Counted from the first letter of the stretch, positions 35,459 to 44,964 are shown. The stretch is DNA of 64,000 bases from Konateibacter massiliensis (GCF_900184995.1 NZ_LT860099.1:1889931-1953930), one strand, 5' to 3'. Numbers and translations are program-made. Notes: generated by a model not told the origin, from the letters alone.

Positions 35459-36508
35459 TTATTCCTTATTTTGATAATACTCAATCATTCTTTTGCCAGC
35501 ATCTAATAATCCAAGCTTAGGTTCCCAACCTATTTTTCTAAGTTTCCCGGAAGAAATGCATACCTGTGAAACCACGCTTTTCACTGCTAGGTCCTTAGTT
35601 CTCGCTGCATAATCGTATTCTATGGCTTCAGCACTTCCTGAAATCAGCTCGGAAATTGTTTCAGCCAATTCTCTAACCGTAGCTTCTGCAGCTTCATTGC
35701 ATACGTTATATACTTCTTTTGCTTCGCCTTTTGTCATTGCACAAAGCATACCAGTTATTACATCTGTGACATAAATAAAACTTCTCTTAGGCGTTCCGTC
35801 ACCTTTTAAAATAATTTTTCCATCGGTCAGCATCTGGTTTATCATATTAATATGCAGACGTTCATCATCAAGGCCAATTCCCGGTCCCATGATTTGAGAT
35901 GGTCTAGCAATCACATAATCAAGTCCTAATTTTCCATAACACATACACAGGCTTTCTGTAGCACGTTTCGCTGAAGCATATATATTTCTTGATGTCAAAT
36001 GATCAATCACGCCTATGTCTGTCTCTTCATATCTCTTAAGCTCCGGGATATGTCCATATACATCTACACTCGAAATATACAGCACCTTGGCACCATTCCT
36101 TAACGCAATATCAGCCATATTCTTCATACCCATTACATTGGCATCAAAAACGGACATGGGATTATCCATTGTTATCTTTATTCCAGCCGGAGAAGCTGCA
36201 TGTATTATATAATCTATTTTTTCATTCAGTTTCACTTCATCACATATATCCTGATACAGTATCTGAAAATCAGAACGCTTTAAATATTCTCCAAATCTTA
36301 TATAGGCTTTATCCTTATTTCTACACAAAGCAACTACTCTTATATCAGAACCGAACAAATCATTCCTGCACAAAAATGTATGTATAAAAAACTGAGGAAC
36401 ATATCCATTGGCACCAGCAATCAGTATGGTCTTCCCTGTTAATTTACCCCAATCAATATAATCGGATGTAGCAACTGTTTTCGAATCCTCACTTACTATA
36501 TTGTGCAT
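35459..36508 (-). CDS. NAD-dependent epimerase/dehydratase (extended SDR)
   Basis: 349 residues. Nucleotide-binding GANGYVPQF (the usual GxxGxxG slightly altered) at ~33-41, catalytic YASAKR (YxxxK) at ~165, SSVDVYG active-site segment, and RPSQIMGPG, all typical of extended short-chain dehydrogenases acting on nucleotide sugars. It directly abuts the TarI-like gene (0 bp), so the pair probably prepares one CDP-linked donor. Substrate not deducible from sequence. Confidence 0.88.
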   Translation of the reverse strand: MHNIVSEDSKTVATSDYIDWGKLTGKTILIAGANGYVPQFFIHTFLCRNDLFGSDIRVVALCRNKDKAYIRFGEYLKRSDFQILYQDICDEVKLNEKIDYIIHAASPAGIKITMDNPMSVFDANVMGMKNMADIALRNGAKVLYISSVDVYGHIPELKRYEETDIGVIDHLTSRNIYASAKRATESLCMCYGKLGLDYVIARPSQIMGPGIGLDDERLHINMINQMLTDGKIILKGDGTPKRSFIYVTDVITGMLCAMTKGEAKEVYNVCNEAAEATVRELAETISELISGSAEAIEYDYAARTKDLAVKSVVSQVCISSGKLRKIGWEPKLGLLDAGKRMIEYYQNKE

Positions 36509-37243
36509 TTAACAATCCTCCCTCTCTTCCCGAAGCAACTTGTTCTCCTGTTCAATAAATAGGGGGTAAAGTGCATTTACAATAGCCAGATCTTCAGGAT
36601 AGGTTACTTTAATACAATATCTATCTCCCATTACCATGCCGCACTCCACACCTATATTTAACACAAGTTCGCTGTCTTCATTCACCTCAACTCGATTTTC
36701 ATCATCCTGATAGCTTTTGTGAGCCTGGACAAGGACATTGAATCTGAAAATCTGCGGCCCTTGTTGAATAAACAATTTTTTCTTTTGCAGAGTTCTGTTA
36801 ACTTCCTTACCATTATTGCTAAAAGTTATGGCATCTGTTGCTTTTATTACTGTAATACAGGCATCATATTCTTCTATGGCAGCATACAACTTGTTCATAG
36901 TTGCCTGAGATACAAACGGGCACACAGCCGTCATAATTATCACAGTATCTCTGGCTTTGGCTGGAATCGCCTGCACACCGCTGTATACAGATTCATATCT
37001 CTCTTTACCTGATTCAGCCAAATATCGAAACTTAGTAATATGAAATTCTTTCACCCATCTTTTTATTTCATCATGATAAGCCAGAGGTGCAACAATACAG
37101 ATTTCATCAACATTCTTATTTTCCTCCGCTGTTTTCATGGAATAAGCAAGCATAGGATAACCTGTCAGCTCCACAAATTGTTTTGGAATATCTCCGTTAA
37201 ATCTTACACCTTTTCCCCCGGCAAGAATCACTGCATAATTCAT
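36509..37243 (-). CDS. TarI/IspD family cytidylyltransferase
   Basis: 244 residues from the ATG giving MNYAVILAGGKGVRFNG; this start overlaps the upstream stop as ATGA and has GGGGAA upstream. Signature LAGGKGVRFNGDIPKQF, then ESGKERYESVYSGVQAI and ICIVAP segments and KVTYPEDL near the end. The family makes CDP-ribitol (TarI) or CDP-methylerythritol (IspD). Neighbouring CDP-polyol transferases favour a TarI-like role producing a CDP-alditol for the polymer; IspD itself would not normally sit here. Confidence 0.85.
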   Translation of the reverse strand: MNYAVILAGGKGVRFNGDIPKQFVELTGYPMLAYSMKTAEENKNVDEICIVAPLAYHDEIKRWVKEFHITKFRYLAESGKERYESVYSGVQAIPAKARDTVIIMTAVCPFVSQATMNKLYAAIEEYDACITVIKATDAITFSNNGKEVNRTLQKKKLFIQQGPQIFRFNVLVQAHKSYQDDENRVEVNEDSELVLNIGVECGMVMGDRYCIKVTYPEDLAIVNALYPLFIEQENKLLREEREDC

Positions 37244-38820
37244 ACATTTCCCCTTCTCTGCCCACAGCAGCAATCATATATTCTCTTTCCAACACACACC
37301 TGCTTGATTTCATCCGGTTCAGGAAGAAATTCAAGGCACTTCTTTTGATGTTCTGAAATCTGCACGAACTTACTTAAAAACAAATCTAGCAAATTAGAAA
37401 ACACCTCATTAAAATAGTGTTTTTTATTCATCATCCTGAACATCGTTTCAACCGTCACCTCTTTATTTGAGATGCCATTAGGATATTTATAATCCGTAAT
37501 CATAATCGGCTTTTTAGTAGCTAAATACAGTGCACTTAAGGAACCTCCTGCTCCGTAATAGCAGTCTGAAACAGCCACAGCTTGGTGCCACTCTGGCGTT
37601 TCATCCATAATAACCCAATCCTTCTTTATAAAATATTCTTTAAACTTTAAATATTCTTCTAATATCTGAGGACGCATGGATTTCATGCTTTCATATGTCA
37701 GAGGATGTTCTCTCCAAATAACTACATACTCTTTTGAGTATCGTTCAAATATCTTCTCTATTCTTTTTAAGTTCTCAACAAAATAATCACCATTATTTAA
37801 AATCAAACTAACATTTGTATTAAAAAAAATAACTTTCTTTCTGCCTTCACCACTGCCTATTTTCGCTTCCCATTGAAGCGGAATTCTCTTCGCTCCATCA
37901 GAAAACAGCTTGTCAAATTTAGGAGACCCTATACCCAATATTCTATTATCCTGATATGCCTTATCTGTATATTTCCCCGCCAGTTTGTGCTCTTCTGCCC
38001 ATGCTATAAATTCTGTTACATATATTTTTTTCATTTCCTCAGATTGAACAATAACCTTGTCTGCATATATGACCCCTGGTAATGAAGCAAAATGCTTTAT
38101 CTTGTCCACTTCAAACCTGTTCTCCAACTTGATTTCATGTAGCACAAAATAAGGAACATATACCAATTCGTCTGTATGCTTTTTTAATTCCCTGCAATAA
38201 AACTGTGGATAAACGCTTGTTGCAAAATTCCAATTATCATAGGGATTATGCACAAAGATAACATCCGGCCTATTCTCCTCAATCGAAAATTCCTGCCAGG
38301 ATGTAATTGGAATATTTTCTGGAAAATCCTCTCCCTCGTAGTGATTTCTTCCAAAACTCCCATCTGGGTTCTTATCATAATACGGAATAGGGATAACATA
38401 CACCTCACACATCGGATCTTCTTTTGCGGCGAAATAGATACTTTCCAGACTATCCCACATAGACGCCTTATATGGCAAAAAGACAATTATCTTTTTATCT
38501 TCCGGAAGCAAATATTGTATATCGCTCTCTATTGCGAATAAAAGCTTTCTTGTTTTCTTTAAAATTCTTTTCATTTCACAGCAATTCTCAGGCAGACTTA
38601 ATTGATATACAAATTCACAGTACTCTTCCAGTTTATGTATCAAGTCTGATGTGTTTATATCTTTATATAAAAGTTCGATATAGTTTCCCAAGTCAACTGC
38701 CTGAGACTGACAGTCTGTAAGAACCTCCACATCAATTTGCTGTTTATTTTCAATTTCTTCATTTATTTTTTTGAAACTTCTTATTAATAAAATAAGACCT
38801 TCCTTTTTGATTCTTCCCAT
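37240..38820 (-). CDS. CDP-glycerol glycerophosphotransferase-like polymer synthase
   Basis: 526 residues from the ATG giving MGRIKKEGL, chosen because GAGGGGA sits 6 nt upstream; an in-frame TTG lies 6 codons earlier. Residues ~1-110 are helical and charged. The rest is a TagB/TagF-like domain: IIVFLPYKASMWDSLESIYFAAKEDP, FVHNPYDNW, YVPYFVLHEI, VIWREHPLTYESMKSM, and CYYGAGGSLSALYLATKKPIMITDY (the SxSS/ALYL donor motif region). It probably starts or extends a polyol-phosphate polymer. First gene of the operon. Confidence 0.82.
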   Translation of the reverse strand: MGRIKKEGLILLIRSFKKINEEIENKQQIDVEVLTDCQSQAVDLGNYIELLYKDINTSDLIHKLEEYCEFVYQLSLPENCCEMKRILKKTRKLLFAIESDIQYLLPEDKKIIVFLPYKASMWDSLESIYFAAKEDPMCEVYVIPIPYYDKNPDGSFGRNHYEGEDFPENIPITSWQEFSIEENRPDVIFVHNPYDNWNFATSVYPQFYCRELKKHTDELVYVPYFVLHEIKLENRFEVDKIKHFASLPGVIYADKVIVQSEEMKKIYVTEFIAWAEEHKLAGKYTDKAYQDNRILGIGSPKFDKLFSDGAKRIPLQWEAKIGSGEGRKKVIFFNTNVSLILNNGDYFVENLKRIEKIFERYSKEYVVIWREHPLTYESMKSMRPQILEEYLKFKEYFIKKDWVIMDETPEWHQAVAVSDCYYGAGGSLSALYLATKKPIMITDYKYPNGISNKEVTVETMFRMMNKKHYFNEVFSNLLDLFLSKFVQISEHQKKCLEFLPEPDEIKQVCVGKRIYDCCCGQRRGNV

Positions 38821-38850
38821 AAATTCCCCTCTTTGCAATAAGTTTCAGCT

Positions 38851-39016
38851 CTAGTAATATTCGTACCAGCTTCCTTTCTTAATGGCGCACTTATCATAAG
38901 GATTATTAATACATTTCTGTCCGTGGTAATTACCACTTTGCTCCTAACAAACTCAACACCATTTAGTGTAATTGATAACTGTACTCACATACCTCGCACG
39001 TATATTTTCCATTCAT
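38851..39016 (-). pseudogene. Possible broken small cysteine-rich gene within the operon leader
   Basis: On the minus strand an ATG after AGGG opens MNGKYTCEVCEYSYQLH and stops; another frame, offset by one base, ends CINNPYDKCAIKKGSWYEYY at 38851. The CxxC start resembles rubredoxin or zinc-ribbon proteins, and the second part reads like a genuine C-terminus. Two or more lesions would be needed to join them. It may be a decayed metal-binding protein of about 50 residues, or chance. It lies within the ~300-nt leader of the polymer operon. Confidence 0.25.
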
Positions 39017-39122
39017 TCTTTTTCCCTAAATACCACTCTTTAAACATATATTTCCAATACCTTTCGAGTGTATCTAAAGCATTTTAATTCCATTTATCTG
39101 GTGCTTACACCTTTCCGTCCTC

Positions 39123-39151
39123 AGTATAGCACATCACTATTTCTTCTGCAA
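39123..39151 (-). promoter_or_regulatory. Sigma-A promoter of the surface-polymer operon
   Basis: On the minus strand TTGCAG, 17-bp spacer, TATACT. The first gene starts about 295 nt further on, giving a long leader in which regulation (attenuation or a processive antiterminator) could act. No clear terminator hairpin was seen in that leader. Confidence 0.7.
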
Positions 39152-39348
39152 TCATAAAGATACTGCTTGCGTTCTCGCGGTTTTATCCACAGCTCCCCTT
39201 GTTTTAGCATGATGTTATAAACAACTATGGGGGATTATGCAAAAAATTCTTTATCAAATATTAGTTCAAAAAACTTCATCAACATTTGATTATTATTTAC
39301 TCTCCAAAGTATGCGATATATCAAAAAACGCTTCGTGGCATGTCTCCG

Positions 39349-39723
39349 TCAAAATATCGAAAATACTTCCTGATATAAAATGCCATCAAAAGGTCAAATT
39401 TTATTTTCGAATCATCTAACTCAGTTTCTAATAACTCTTTAATCTTTTTCATTCTATAGATAATGGTATTGCGATGGGTATGCATGACTGAAACCGACAT
39501 TAAAAGATTACAATCAGATAATAAATATATTTTTAGGGTATTCATATACTCCGTACCATGTTCTATATCAAACTCTTCCAGTTTTCCCAAACCTTTTTTG
39601 CAAATCGCCTGAAGCCCTTCTGGGTCAGATGAAGAAAAAAGTATTTGAAAAATACCCAAATCGTCAAAATTAACTGATTGAATATTCCAAAATATCGCCC
39701 TTTTATAGCATTGGCTTATTTCA
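39349..39723 (-). pseudogene. Decayed C-terminal fragment of a PucR-type regulator
   Basis: Matches the 3' ~370 bp of the intact PucR gene at 44965-46086 (LGIFQILFSSS, HTHRNTIIYRMKKIK, DDSKIKFDLLMAFYIR), but lacks the N-terminal half. A 1-base loss near the end (GAAAATAC against GAAAAATAC) shifts the frame past the old stop, and an internal in-frame 21-bp deletion is present. It is part of a collapsed duplicate of the 44965-52010 locus. Confidence 0.85.
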
Positions 39724-39962
39724 GCTTATGAAGCAAGACTCGTCAACTGCGTGGAACGATTAAACATGGGACCCGACGAGGCAAAAAAATGATTGCATCG
39801 GTTGATAAAGTCAGAGAATCTTATCACAGACACTACTGTGGTTATTCTATGTCTGACAAAGACTACAAAGACATTATGATAGTTTCGAGTCTGCTTGGAA
39901 TAGATGAAACCTGCAATATCTTAACAGAAGTAATTCGTAAAAAGTTTAATCTTTCTAAATAA
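39724..39962 (+). pseudogene. Decayed 3' fragment of a cytidylate-kinase-like gene
   Basis: Matches the last ~235 bp of the intact gene at 46256-46861 (EARLANCVERLNMGPDEAKK, ESYHRHYCGYSLSDKDYKDIM). The start is missing, and an A-run of 8 has become 7, breaking the frame. It is fused directly to the regulator fragment, so the divergent promoter region between them has been deleted. Confidence 0.85.
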
Positions 39963-40039
39963 TTTAGTTTTTTTAAACAAAACAAATATTACACAAACTT
40001 AATAAATGTTATTATTCAAGCAACGGAGCTTTCAAAAGA

Positions 40040-40184
40040 ATATTGCGTAAATCACGGACTTATTATTGAAAGCGCAGGCGCTTACTCTAACGTCATCCGT
40101 TTTCTTTGCCCGCTTGTTGTCACAAATGCACAACAAGACAAAGGACTGGAGATTTTACAGGCTGCTATTGTGGCTTGTCGATAG
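40040..40184 (+). pseudogene. Decayed 3' fragment of a class III aminotransferase gene
   Basis: About 145 bp closely match the 3' end of the intact aminotransferase (YCVNHGLIIESAGAYSNVIRFLCPLVV). Immediately before it is the left half of the terminator that follows the kinase gene in the intact locus, so the transporter, dehydrogenase and most of the aminotransferase were deleted in one step. Confidence 0.85.
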
Positions 40185-40265
40185 TGCTACTCATATCCCT
40201 TATAAAGTGCGAGTAAACTCGCGCTTCCCTCTCTCTGATGCTTTCAATTTAAGTTGCTTTCCTAC

Positions 40266-40302
40266 AAAAAACCTCTAATCCATTTCAGATCAGAGGTTTT
40301 TT
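40266..40302. terminator. Bidirectional terminator between the decayed locus and the beta-glucuronidase gene
   Basis: AAAAAACCTCT and AGAGGTTTTTT arms around a short loop. The arm AAAAAACCTCTAA is the same as at 52047, so it is likely the duplicated aminotransferase terminator, now also ending the beta-glucuronidase transcript on the minus strand. Confidence 0.8.
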
Positions 40303-40308
40303 AAAACC

Positions 40309-42123
40309 TTACTTTTTATAATCAAAATCCGGTATCTTATTCCATCTTTCTCTGAAATAATGTGCTGCAAGTTTTGGTTTTCGGTCTCTTGTGAAAAGTC
40401 CTTTCTTATTTCCCTGAACGCGCAGTAAGCTTTGGCTGGTTGCAAAATCTGCGAAATTCCATGCCTGTTCCCCCACTACAAATTCATACTCATCAAATAC
40501 CTGATTGTTCATCTTATAGTACTCCACCTGGTATTCTTCTGTGTACATAACAGAGGTGGTATCGTGAAAGCCCATTACCGTATCTGCTCCATATTCGGTA
40601 AACAGCAACGGCTTTCCTATTTTGGACCATCTGTCAAGTTCTTCTCTCAAAGCTGCTTCCGGTCCTTCCAAATCAGGAGCACCTGCATACCAGCCATAAT
40701 AGCGGTTTAAGCAAATGACATCACTTAGTGTTGAAGAGCAATCCTTTTCCGGACCATACTCTCCCATCTGGACGCTAACCAGAGTACATGGGCGATTCTG
40801 CGGATCTAGTTTTCTTGCAAGGGAATAAAGCGGTTCAAAATATTCATAAGCTCCTTTGGAGTAAGAATCAGGCTCATTCGCAATACTCCACATAACAACA
40901 CATGCATGGTTTTTATCCCTTGCAATCAGGTCACGAACGACCTCTTTGTGATGTTCCTGTGTCTGTATTCCATTTTCTTTATCAAAGGTGCTGATTTTTT
41001 GTCCATTGAAATTTGCACCGCCGCCAAACTCAAGATTAACGCCAACTGCCGTTGTCTCATCAATCACTACGATTCCTTCCTCATCGCAAAGGCGCATCAT
41101 TTCTTCGCTGTATGGATAATGGCTGGTACGGAAGCTATTCGCTCCCTGCCACTTCATAACGGATATATCTTTTGTATTCATCGGAAGATTGATGCCTCTT
41201 CCATTCGGGAATGTATCTTCGTGCTTTCCGTATCCTTTGAAATAAAAAGGCTTCTCATTAATCAGGAAATTAGTCCCATCAACACGAACGGTACGGATAC
41301 CGTATGGCAATGTATAAACATCCTCTCCAAATGTCACCTTCACTTCATACAAGTAAGCATTTAGAGGCTGCCACAAATGTACATCCTTAATCTCCAAAGT
41401 TCCTTTTGTTCCTTCCGATGCGGCTACCAGCATTTTGTTTTTGTCAAATACCTCTACCTTACAGCTACCAGCACCAACGGTATCAATTTCATAACCAAGC
41501 GTTGCATCTACTCCCTTTACCTCCGGAACAATTGCAATATCTGAGATATAATTTTTAGGTGTCGTATAAATTTTTACCGGACGTGTGATTCCGCAATAGT
41601 TAAAGAAATCAAAATTAGGATTGTTCTGTGGCTTCTGAGGCACCTTAGAAGAAAAATTAACCAATCCGCCGCCCAGCATGTTGTTTTTACCGCCAACAGG
41701 AAGGGTTGAATAATCAATTACATTGTTTACAGCAATGGTAAGAAGATTATTTCCCTCCAACAACTTATCTGTGATTTCCACTTCAAAAGGAAGGAAGCCG
41801 CCCTTGTGTTCCGAAATCAGTGTTCCATTCAAATAAATATTGGCATGGTGAGTAACCGCCGCACAACGCAATACAATTCTCTGCGTTTTCATCATTTCCG
41901 GCATCGAAATCTGTCTCTGATAAAAGACCCAGCCATAATGGTCCCTGAATTCAGCTCCTTCCTTTAAATCATTATAGGAAGCAGGCACCGGCATGGTCAT
42001 GGCATCCTCGAGGGGTGCCTTATACCAGCCTTCCGCAAATCCATTTCCGTTATCTAGTTTAAAATCCCACACTCCGCTCAAATCACTCAATATTCTTGAC
42101 GGTGTCAAAATCGGATATAACAT
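40309..42123 (-). CDS. uidA: Beta-glucuronidase, glycoside hydrolase family 2
   Basis: 604 residues, cytoplasmic. Sugar-binding, Ig-like and TIM-barrel domains in order. Acid/base Glu417 in SIANEPDS, nucleophile Glu510 in LLFTEYGADT, and the NxK motif (GNKKG near residue 574) that recognises the glucuronate carboxylate, which separates it from beta-galactosidases. The loop after residue 366 is similar in length to that of the E. coli enzyme, suggesting ability to process small aglycone glucuronides. It follows a GPH transporter by 14 bp, so imported glucuronides are cleaved inside. Confidence 0.93.
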   Translation of the reverse strand: MLYPILTPSRILSDLSGVWDFKLDNGNGFAEGWYKAPLEDAMTMPVPASYNDLKEGAEFRDHYGWVFYQRQISMPEMMKTQRIVLRCAAVTHHANIYLNGTLISEHKGGFLPFEVEITDKLLEGNNLLTIAVNNVIDYSTLPVGGKNNMLGGGLVNFSSKVPQKPQNNPNFDFFNYCGITRPVKIYTTPKNYISDIAIVPEVKGVDATLGYEIDTVGAGSCKVEVFDKNKMLVAASEGTKGTLEIKDVHLWQPLNAYLYEVKVTFGEDVYTLPYGIRTVRVDGTNFLINEKPFYFKGYGKHEDTFPNGRGINLPMNTKDISVMKWQGANSFRTSHYPYSEEMMRLCDEEGIVVIDETTAVGVNLEFGGGANFNGQKISTFDKENGIQTQEHHKEVVRDLIARDKNHACVVMWSIANEPDSYSKGAYEYFEPLYSLARKLDPQNRPCTLVSVQMGEYGPEKDCSSTLSDVICLNRYYGWYAGAPDLEGPEAALREELDRWSKIGKPLLFTEYGADTVMGFHDTTSVMYTEEYQVEYYKMNNQVFDEYEFVVGEQAWNFADFATSQSLLRVQGNKKGLFTRDRKPKLAAHYFRERWNKIPDFDYKK

Positions 42124-42137
42124 AATTTAATTCCTCC

Positions 42138-43535
42138 TTATTTTTCAACTCTACTTTTAATTTTATTTTTTAGAATTTCTGCATTTTTTTCCACTGTTTT
42201 CTTATTAAGCGGGTAAACAAATTTTAGTGCAAGAGACAGCAGGATGAAACCAACCGCCGGCACAAGACAGGTAATGTTATAAATACCATCAACAACGGTC
42301 TGATCAAAAGCAGTCAGGGATGTATAACCTATAAAAGAAAGCAGGCCGCCAACCAGACCAGAGGACAGTGCTTGCCCAAGTTTACGTGCAAATGAATAAA
42401 CAGCATAAATTGTTCCGTCCGATCTTATTCCTGTTTTTACCTCCGAATCATCAATAACATCTGTAATCATTGCCCAACATACCAGATTAAATAAGGCAAT
42501 TCCAATTGTTGACACCAAATAAAGTCCAACCCATATCCATACATTTTTTGTATGTAGAACAAAAGCAATCACAAGAGAGGCAGCTCCAATTGTAGTTCCA
42601 ATCATTGCCAGCTCTTTCTTTCCGATTTTTTCTAAAAGCTTTACTGTAAAAGCGGACAAAACCAATGTGAGTACACTCTGAAGCAATAACGTTAACGATA
42701 AGGCTCCGGCATTGCCAAAATAATTCGGATAAATGTAGCTTCCCATTCCATTCAGTGTTAACTGTGCCAAAAGCAAGAGAAGTGCACAGATAATAATTCC
42801 AACCAACGCACGGTTTGCCAGTGTAACTTTTATAAGACCGGATAAGGAGAAACGCTCCGTTATTGTTTCCATTTTCACACGCTCTGTCGTCATATGATAG
42901 CAAATCATATAGCATACAACAGCGCCAACAGAACAGGCAAGAGCCGCAAAAAACATCTTTTCTCCTGAAAATGCCGTATTTCCGGACGCGTCTTTATAAT
43001 ATACCACCAGCGGAAGAACAACACCGATTACCGTACTCGCCAAGGTAGCTCCAATTGTACGGAAATTCGAAAGAGCTGCTCGCTCTCTTGGCTCCGCGGT
43101 GATAGCAGAGGCCATCGAACCATAAGGAATATTAACACCGGTGTAGCAGACGCTCCAAAGAGTGTAAGTAAAAACCAACCAAAAGATTTTAATCGGCATA
43201 CTCATGTCTTGTAACCACACGGCATACATCAGAACCGATGCAACCGCTACCGGTCCGCACATTCTTCTTATCCATGGAGCAAACTTTCCCTTTGCCCCTG
43301 ACTTGCTTCGGTCGCAGATCTGCCCCATTGCCACATCCGCAAATGCATCTACACACCTTACGAGCATCATGATAAAACCTACAACTCCTGCCGATACTCC
43401 CATAACGTCTGTGTAAAACTTTAATAAAAACATGGATGAAAGTATAAATGTGAAATCATTTCCGAAATCACCAAACATGTACCCCATCTTGTCAGTAAAC
43501 CCAAAAGGCCTTACCTTTTTTGTTCCAGCATCCAT
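42138..43535 (-). CDS. Glycoside-pentoside-hexuronide (GPH) family transporter
   Basis: 465 residues, about twelve membrane helices. Opening FGFTDKMGYMFGDFGNDFTFILSSMFLLKFYTDVMG and the DRSKSGAKGKFAPWI loop (cytoplasmic loop 2-3 motif) are typical of MelB/UidB-type cation-sugar symporters; CWAMITDVIDDSEVKTGIRSDG is the second family motif. Coupled with beta-glucuronidase it most likely imports glucuronides. Divergent from an AraC regulator. Confidence 0.92.
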   Translation of the reverse strand: MDAGTKKVRPFGFTDKMGYMFGDFGNDFTFILSSMFLLKFYTDVMGVSAGVVGFIMMLVRCVDAFADVAMGQICDRSKSGAKGKFAPWIRRMCGPVAVASVLMYAVWLQDMSMPIKIFWLVFTYTLWSVCYTGVNIPYGSMASAITAEPRERAALSNFRTIGATLASTVIGVVLPLVVYYKDASGNTAFSGEKMFFAALACSVGAVVCYMICYHMTTERVKMETITERFSLSGLIKVTLANRALVGIIICALLLLLAQLTLNGMGSYIYPNYFGNAGALSLTLLLQSVLTLVLSAFTVKLLEKIGKKELAMIGTTIGAASLVIAFVLHTKNVWIWVGLYLVSTIGIALFNLVCWAMITDVIDDSEVKTGIRSDGTIYAVYSFARKLGQALSSGLVGGLLSFIGYTSLTAFDQTVVDGIYNITCLVPAVGFILLSLALKFVYPLNKKTVEKNAEILKNKIKSRVEK

Positions 43536-43648
43536 AAAGAACCTCCTTTAATAACATCAACTGTTTTAAATCTAAATCCATTATATCAATGAGGATGCCA
43601 AATAATTAGTTTTATATTTTGTTTTAATATAACAATATTTATTTATGA

Positions 43649-43676
43649 TTGATATTACAAAATATTTTGCTATATT
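43649..43676 (+). promoter_or_regulatory. Sigma-A promoter of the AraC regulator gene
   Basis: TTGATA, 16-bp spacer, TATATT, about 50 bp before the start codon. The opposite-strand transporter operon has a TATAAT-like -10 near 43585 but no clear -35, as expected for an activator-dependent promoter. Confidence 0.55.
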
Positions 43677-43727
43677 AAATAAATATTATACAAATGCATA
43701 TTAATGAAAGGGGAGTGACAAGCGGAT

Positions 43728-44948
43728 ATGACGATGATAGAATTTACGAGAAGCTTTTTAGGAGAAATCAAAATTCGCACAAAGCTTTTATCGTTTCCAA
43801 TTGAATGGGATGGCAACAGCGAGTTTGACCTCGGATTAAGAAAAAACCTTCTGCAAAATTTGAATCAGTTTTCAAATACTTTTCCGGACCTAGAGCTAAT
43901 CCTCCAGGAAAAACAAGGTATTTATATCGTGGAAGATTTATTTCATTGCAGTTACCTCATCTTTCCACTCCCTGATTCAGAAGAATACGATTTACTGCTT
44001 GCGGGACCGTTCATTTTTACCAATCCAACCGTAAATAGTATTCGGACACTGAATGAACAGCTAGGTATTCCCGAGCAGTATGAAACATTCATGAATCAGT
44101 ATTTTTCATCTCTGCCGGTTATCCATGACAGAAATCTTTTACTTGCCTACCTGCAATGCTTTGGCAATAACTTTTATGAAATACCGGATTGCCAGATTAA
44201 ACATTTGAAAGCAAAAAATGATTCCGGACTGTCCTTCAAAGAAGGTTCAAAAATTGACAGCAGCTCTGAAACCGCCAAGAACATAGAGGACCGATATAAA
44301 AAAGAAGAAAAATTAATGGACTATATTTCTGTGGGTGATTATGAAGAAGCAGAAAAACTGATGTTTAGCTCTGCCTTTGAACTGGAGCAAAGACTTTACG
44401 ATACGCTGAGAGATCAAAAGAATTATCTGATTATTGCAAATACGCTTATGAGAAAAGGTGCACAGCGCGGAAATGTCCACCCTGTATATCTGGATGCACT
44501 TTCCAGCCGTTTGGCATTGAAGATAGAAGGTTTGAATTCTATTTCCGCCTGCGGTGATCTAAAAAAAGAAATGATAAAAAAATATTGTTTTTTAGTTCAA
44601 TCTCATTCAACCAGAGATTATACGCCAGTTATTCAGAAAGTGATAAATTACATTTCAATGAACTTATCTTCCGATTTAAGCCTTTCACAGCTGGCTGCTG
44701 TCTTTTCGTTAAATCGCAGCTATCTCTCAAATCTGTTTACAAAAGAAGTGGGAACTACGCTGACTACCTTTGTAAACGAAAAGCGAATGGATCATGCTAT
44801 TTATCTGCTCAATACAACCTATGACTCCATTCAGGATATTGCCGCCGCATGCGGGATATCTGAACTGGCTTATTTTTCAAAGCTTTTTAGAAAGAGCAAA
44901 GGTATGTCCCCGTCAGAATACCGGAAAATGCTTATGGAGCAAAACTGA
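43728..44948 (+). CDS. AraC family transcriptional regulator of the glucuronide operon
   Basis: 406 residues. C-terminal ~100 residues are the double helix-turn-helix (LSLSQLAAVFSLNRSYLSNLFTKEVGTTLTTFVNEKRMDHAIYLL, then SIQDIAAACGISELAYFSKLFRKSKGMSPSEYRK). The long N-terminal region (~300 residues) is the YSIRK/MsmR-like sensor type found in Firmicute sugar regulators. It is divergent from the transporter-glucuronidase operon, so activation of that operon by a glucuronide is likely. Start taken at the ATG after GGGGAG. Confidence 0.88.
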   Translation: MTMIEFTRSFLGEIKIRTKLLSFPIEWDGNSEFDLGLRKNLLQNLNQFSNTFPDLELILQEKQGIYIVEDLFHCSYLIFPLPDSEEYDLLLAGPFIFTNPTVNSIRTLNEQLGIPEQYETFMNQYFSSLPVIHDRNLLLAYLQCFGNNFYEIPDCQIKHLKAKNDSGLSFKEGSKIDSSSETAKNIEDRYKKEEKLMDYISVGDYEEAEKLMFSSAFELEQRLYDTLRDQKNYLIIANTLMRKGAQRGNVHPVYLDALSSRLALKIEGLNSISACGDLKKEMIKKYCFLVQSHSTRDYTPVIQKVINYISMNLSSDLSLSQLAAVFSLNRSYLSNLFTKEVGTTLTTFVNEKRMDHAIYLLNTTYDSIQDIAAACGISELAYFSKLFRKSKGMSPSEYRKMLMEQN

Positions 44949-44964
44949 GTAGTACACAGAAGCT

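Noticed and set aside
36509-37243. Assignment as housekeeping ispD
   Set aside because: The position in a CDP-polyol transferase operon favours a TarI-like role; sequence alone does not decide, so no symbol was given.
39321-39659. Intact 112-aa regulator gene
   Set aside because: It is the frameshifted remnant of the PucR C-terminus, with the N-terminal half and promoter missing.
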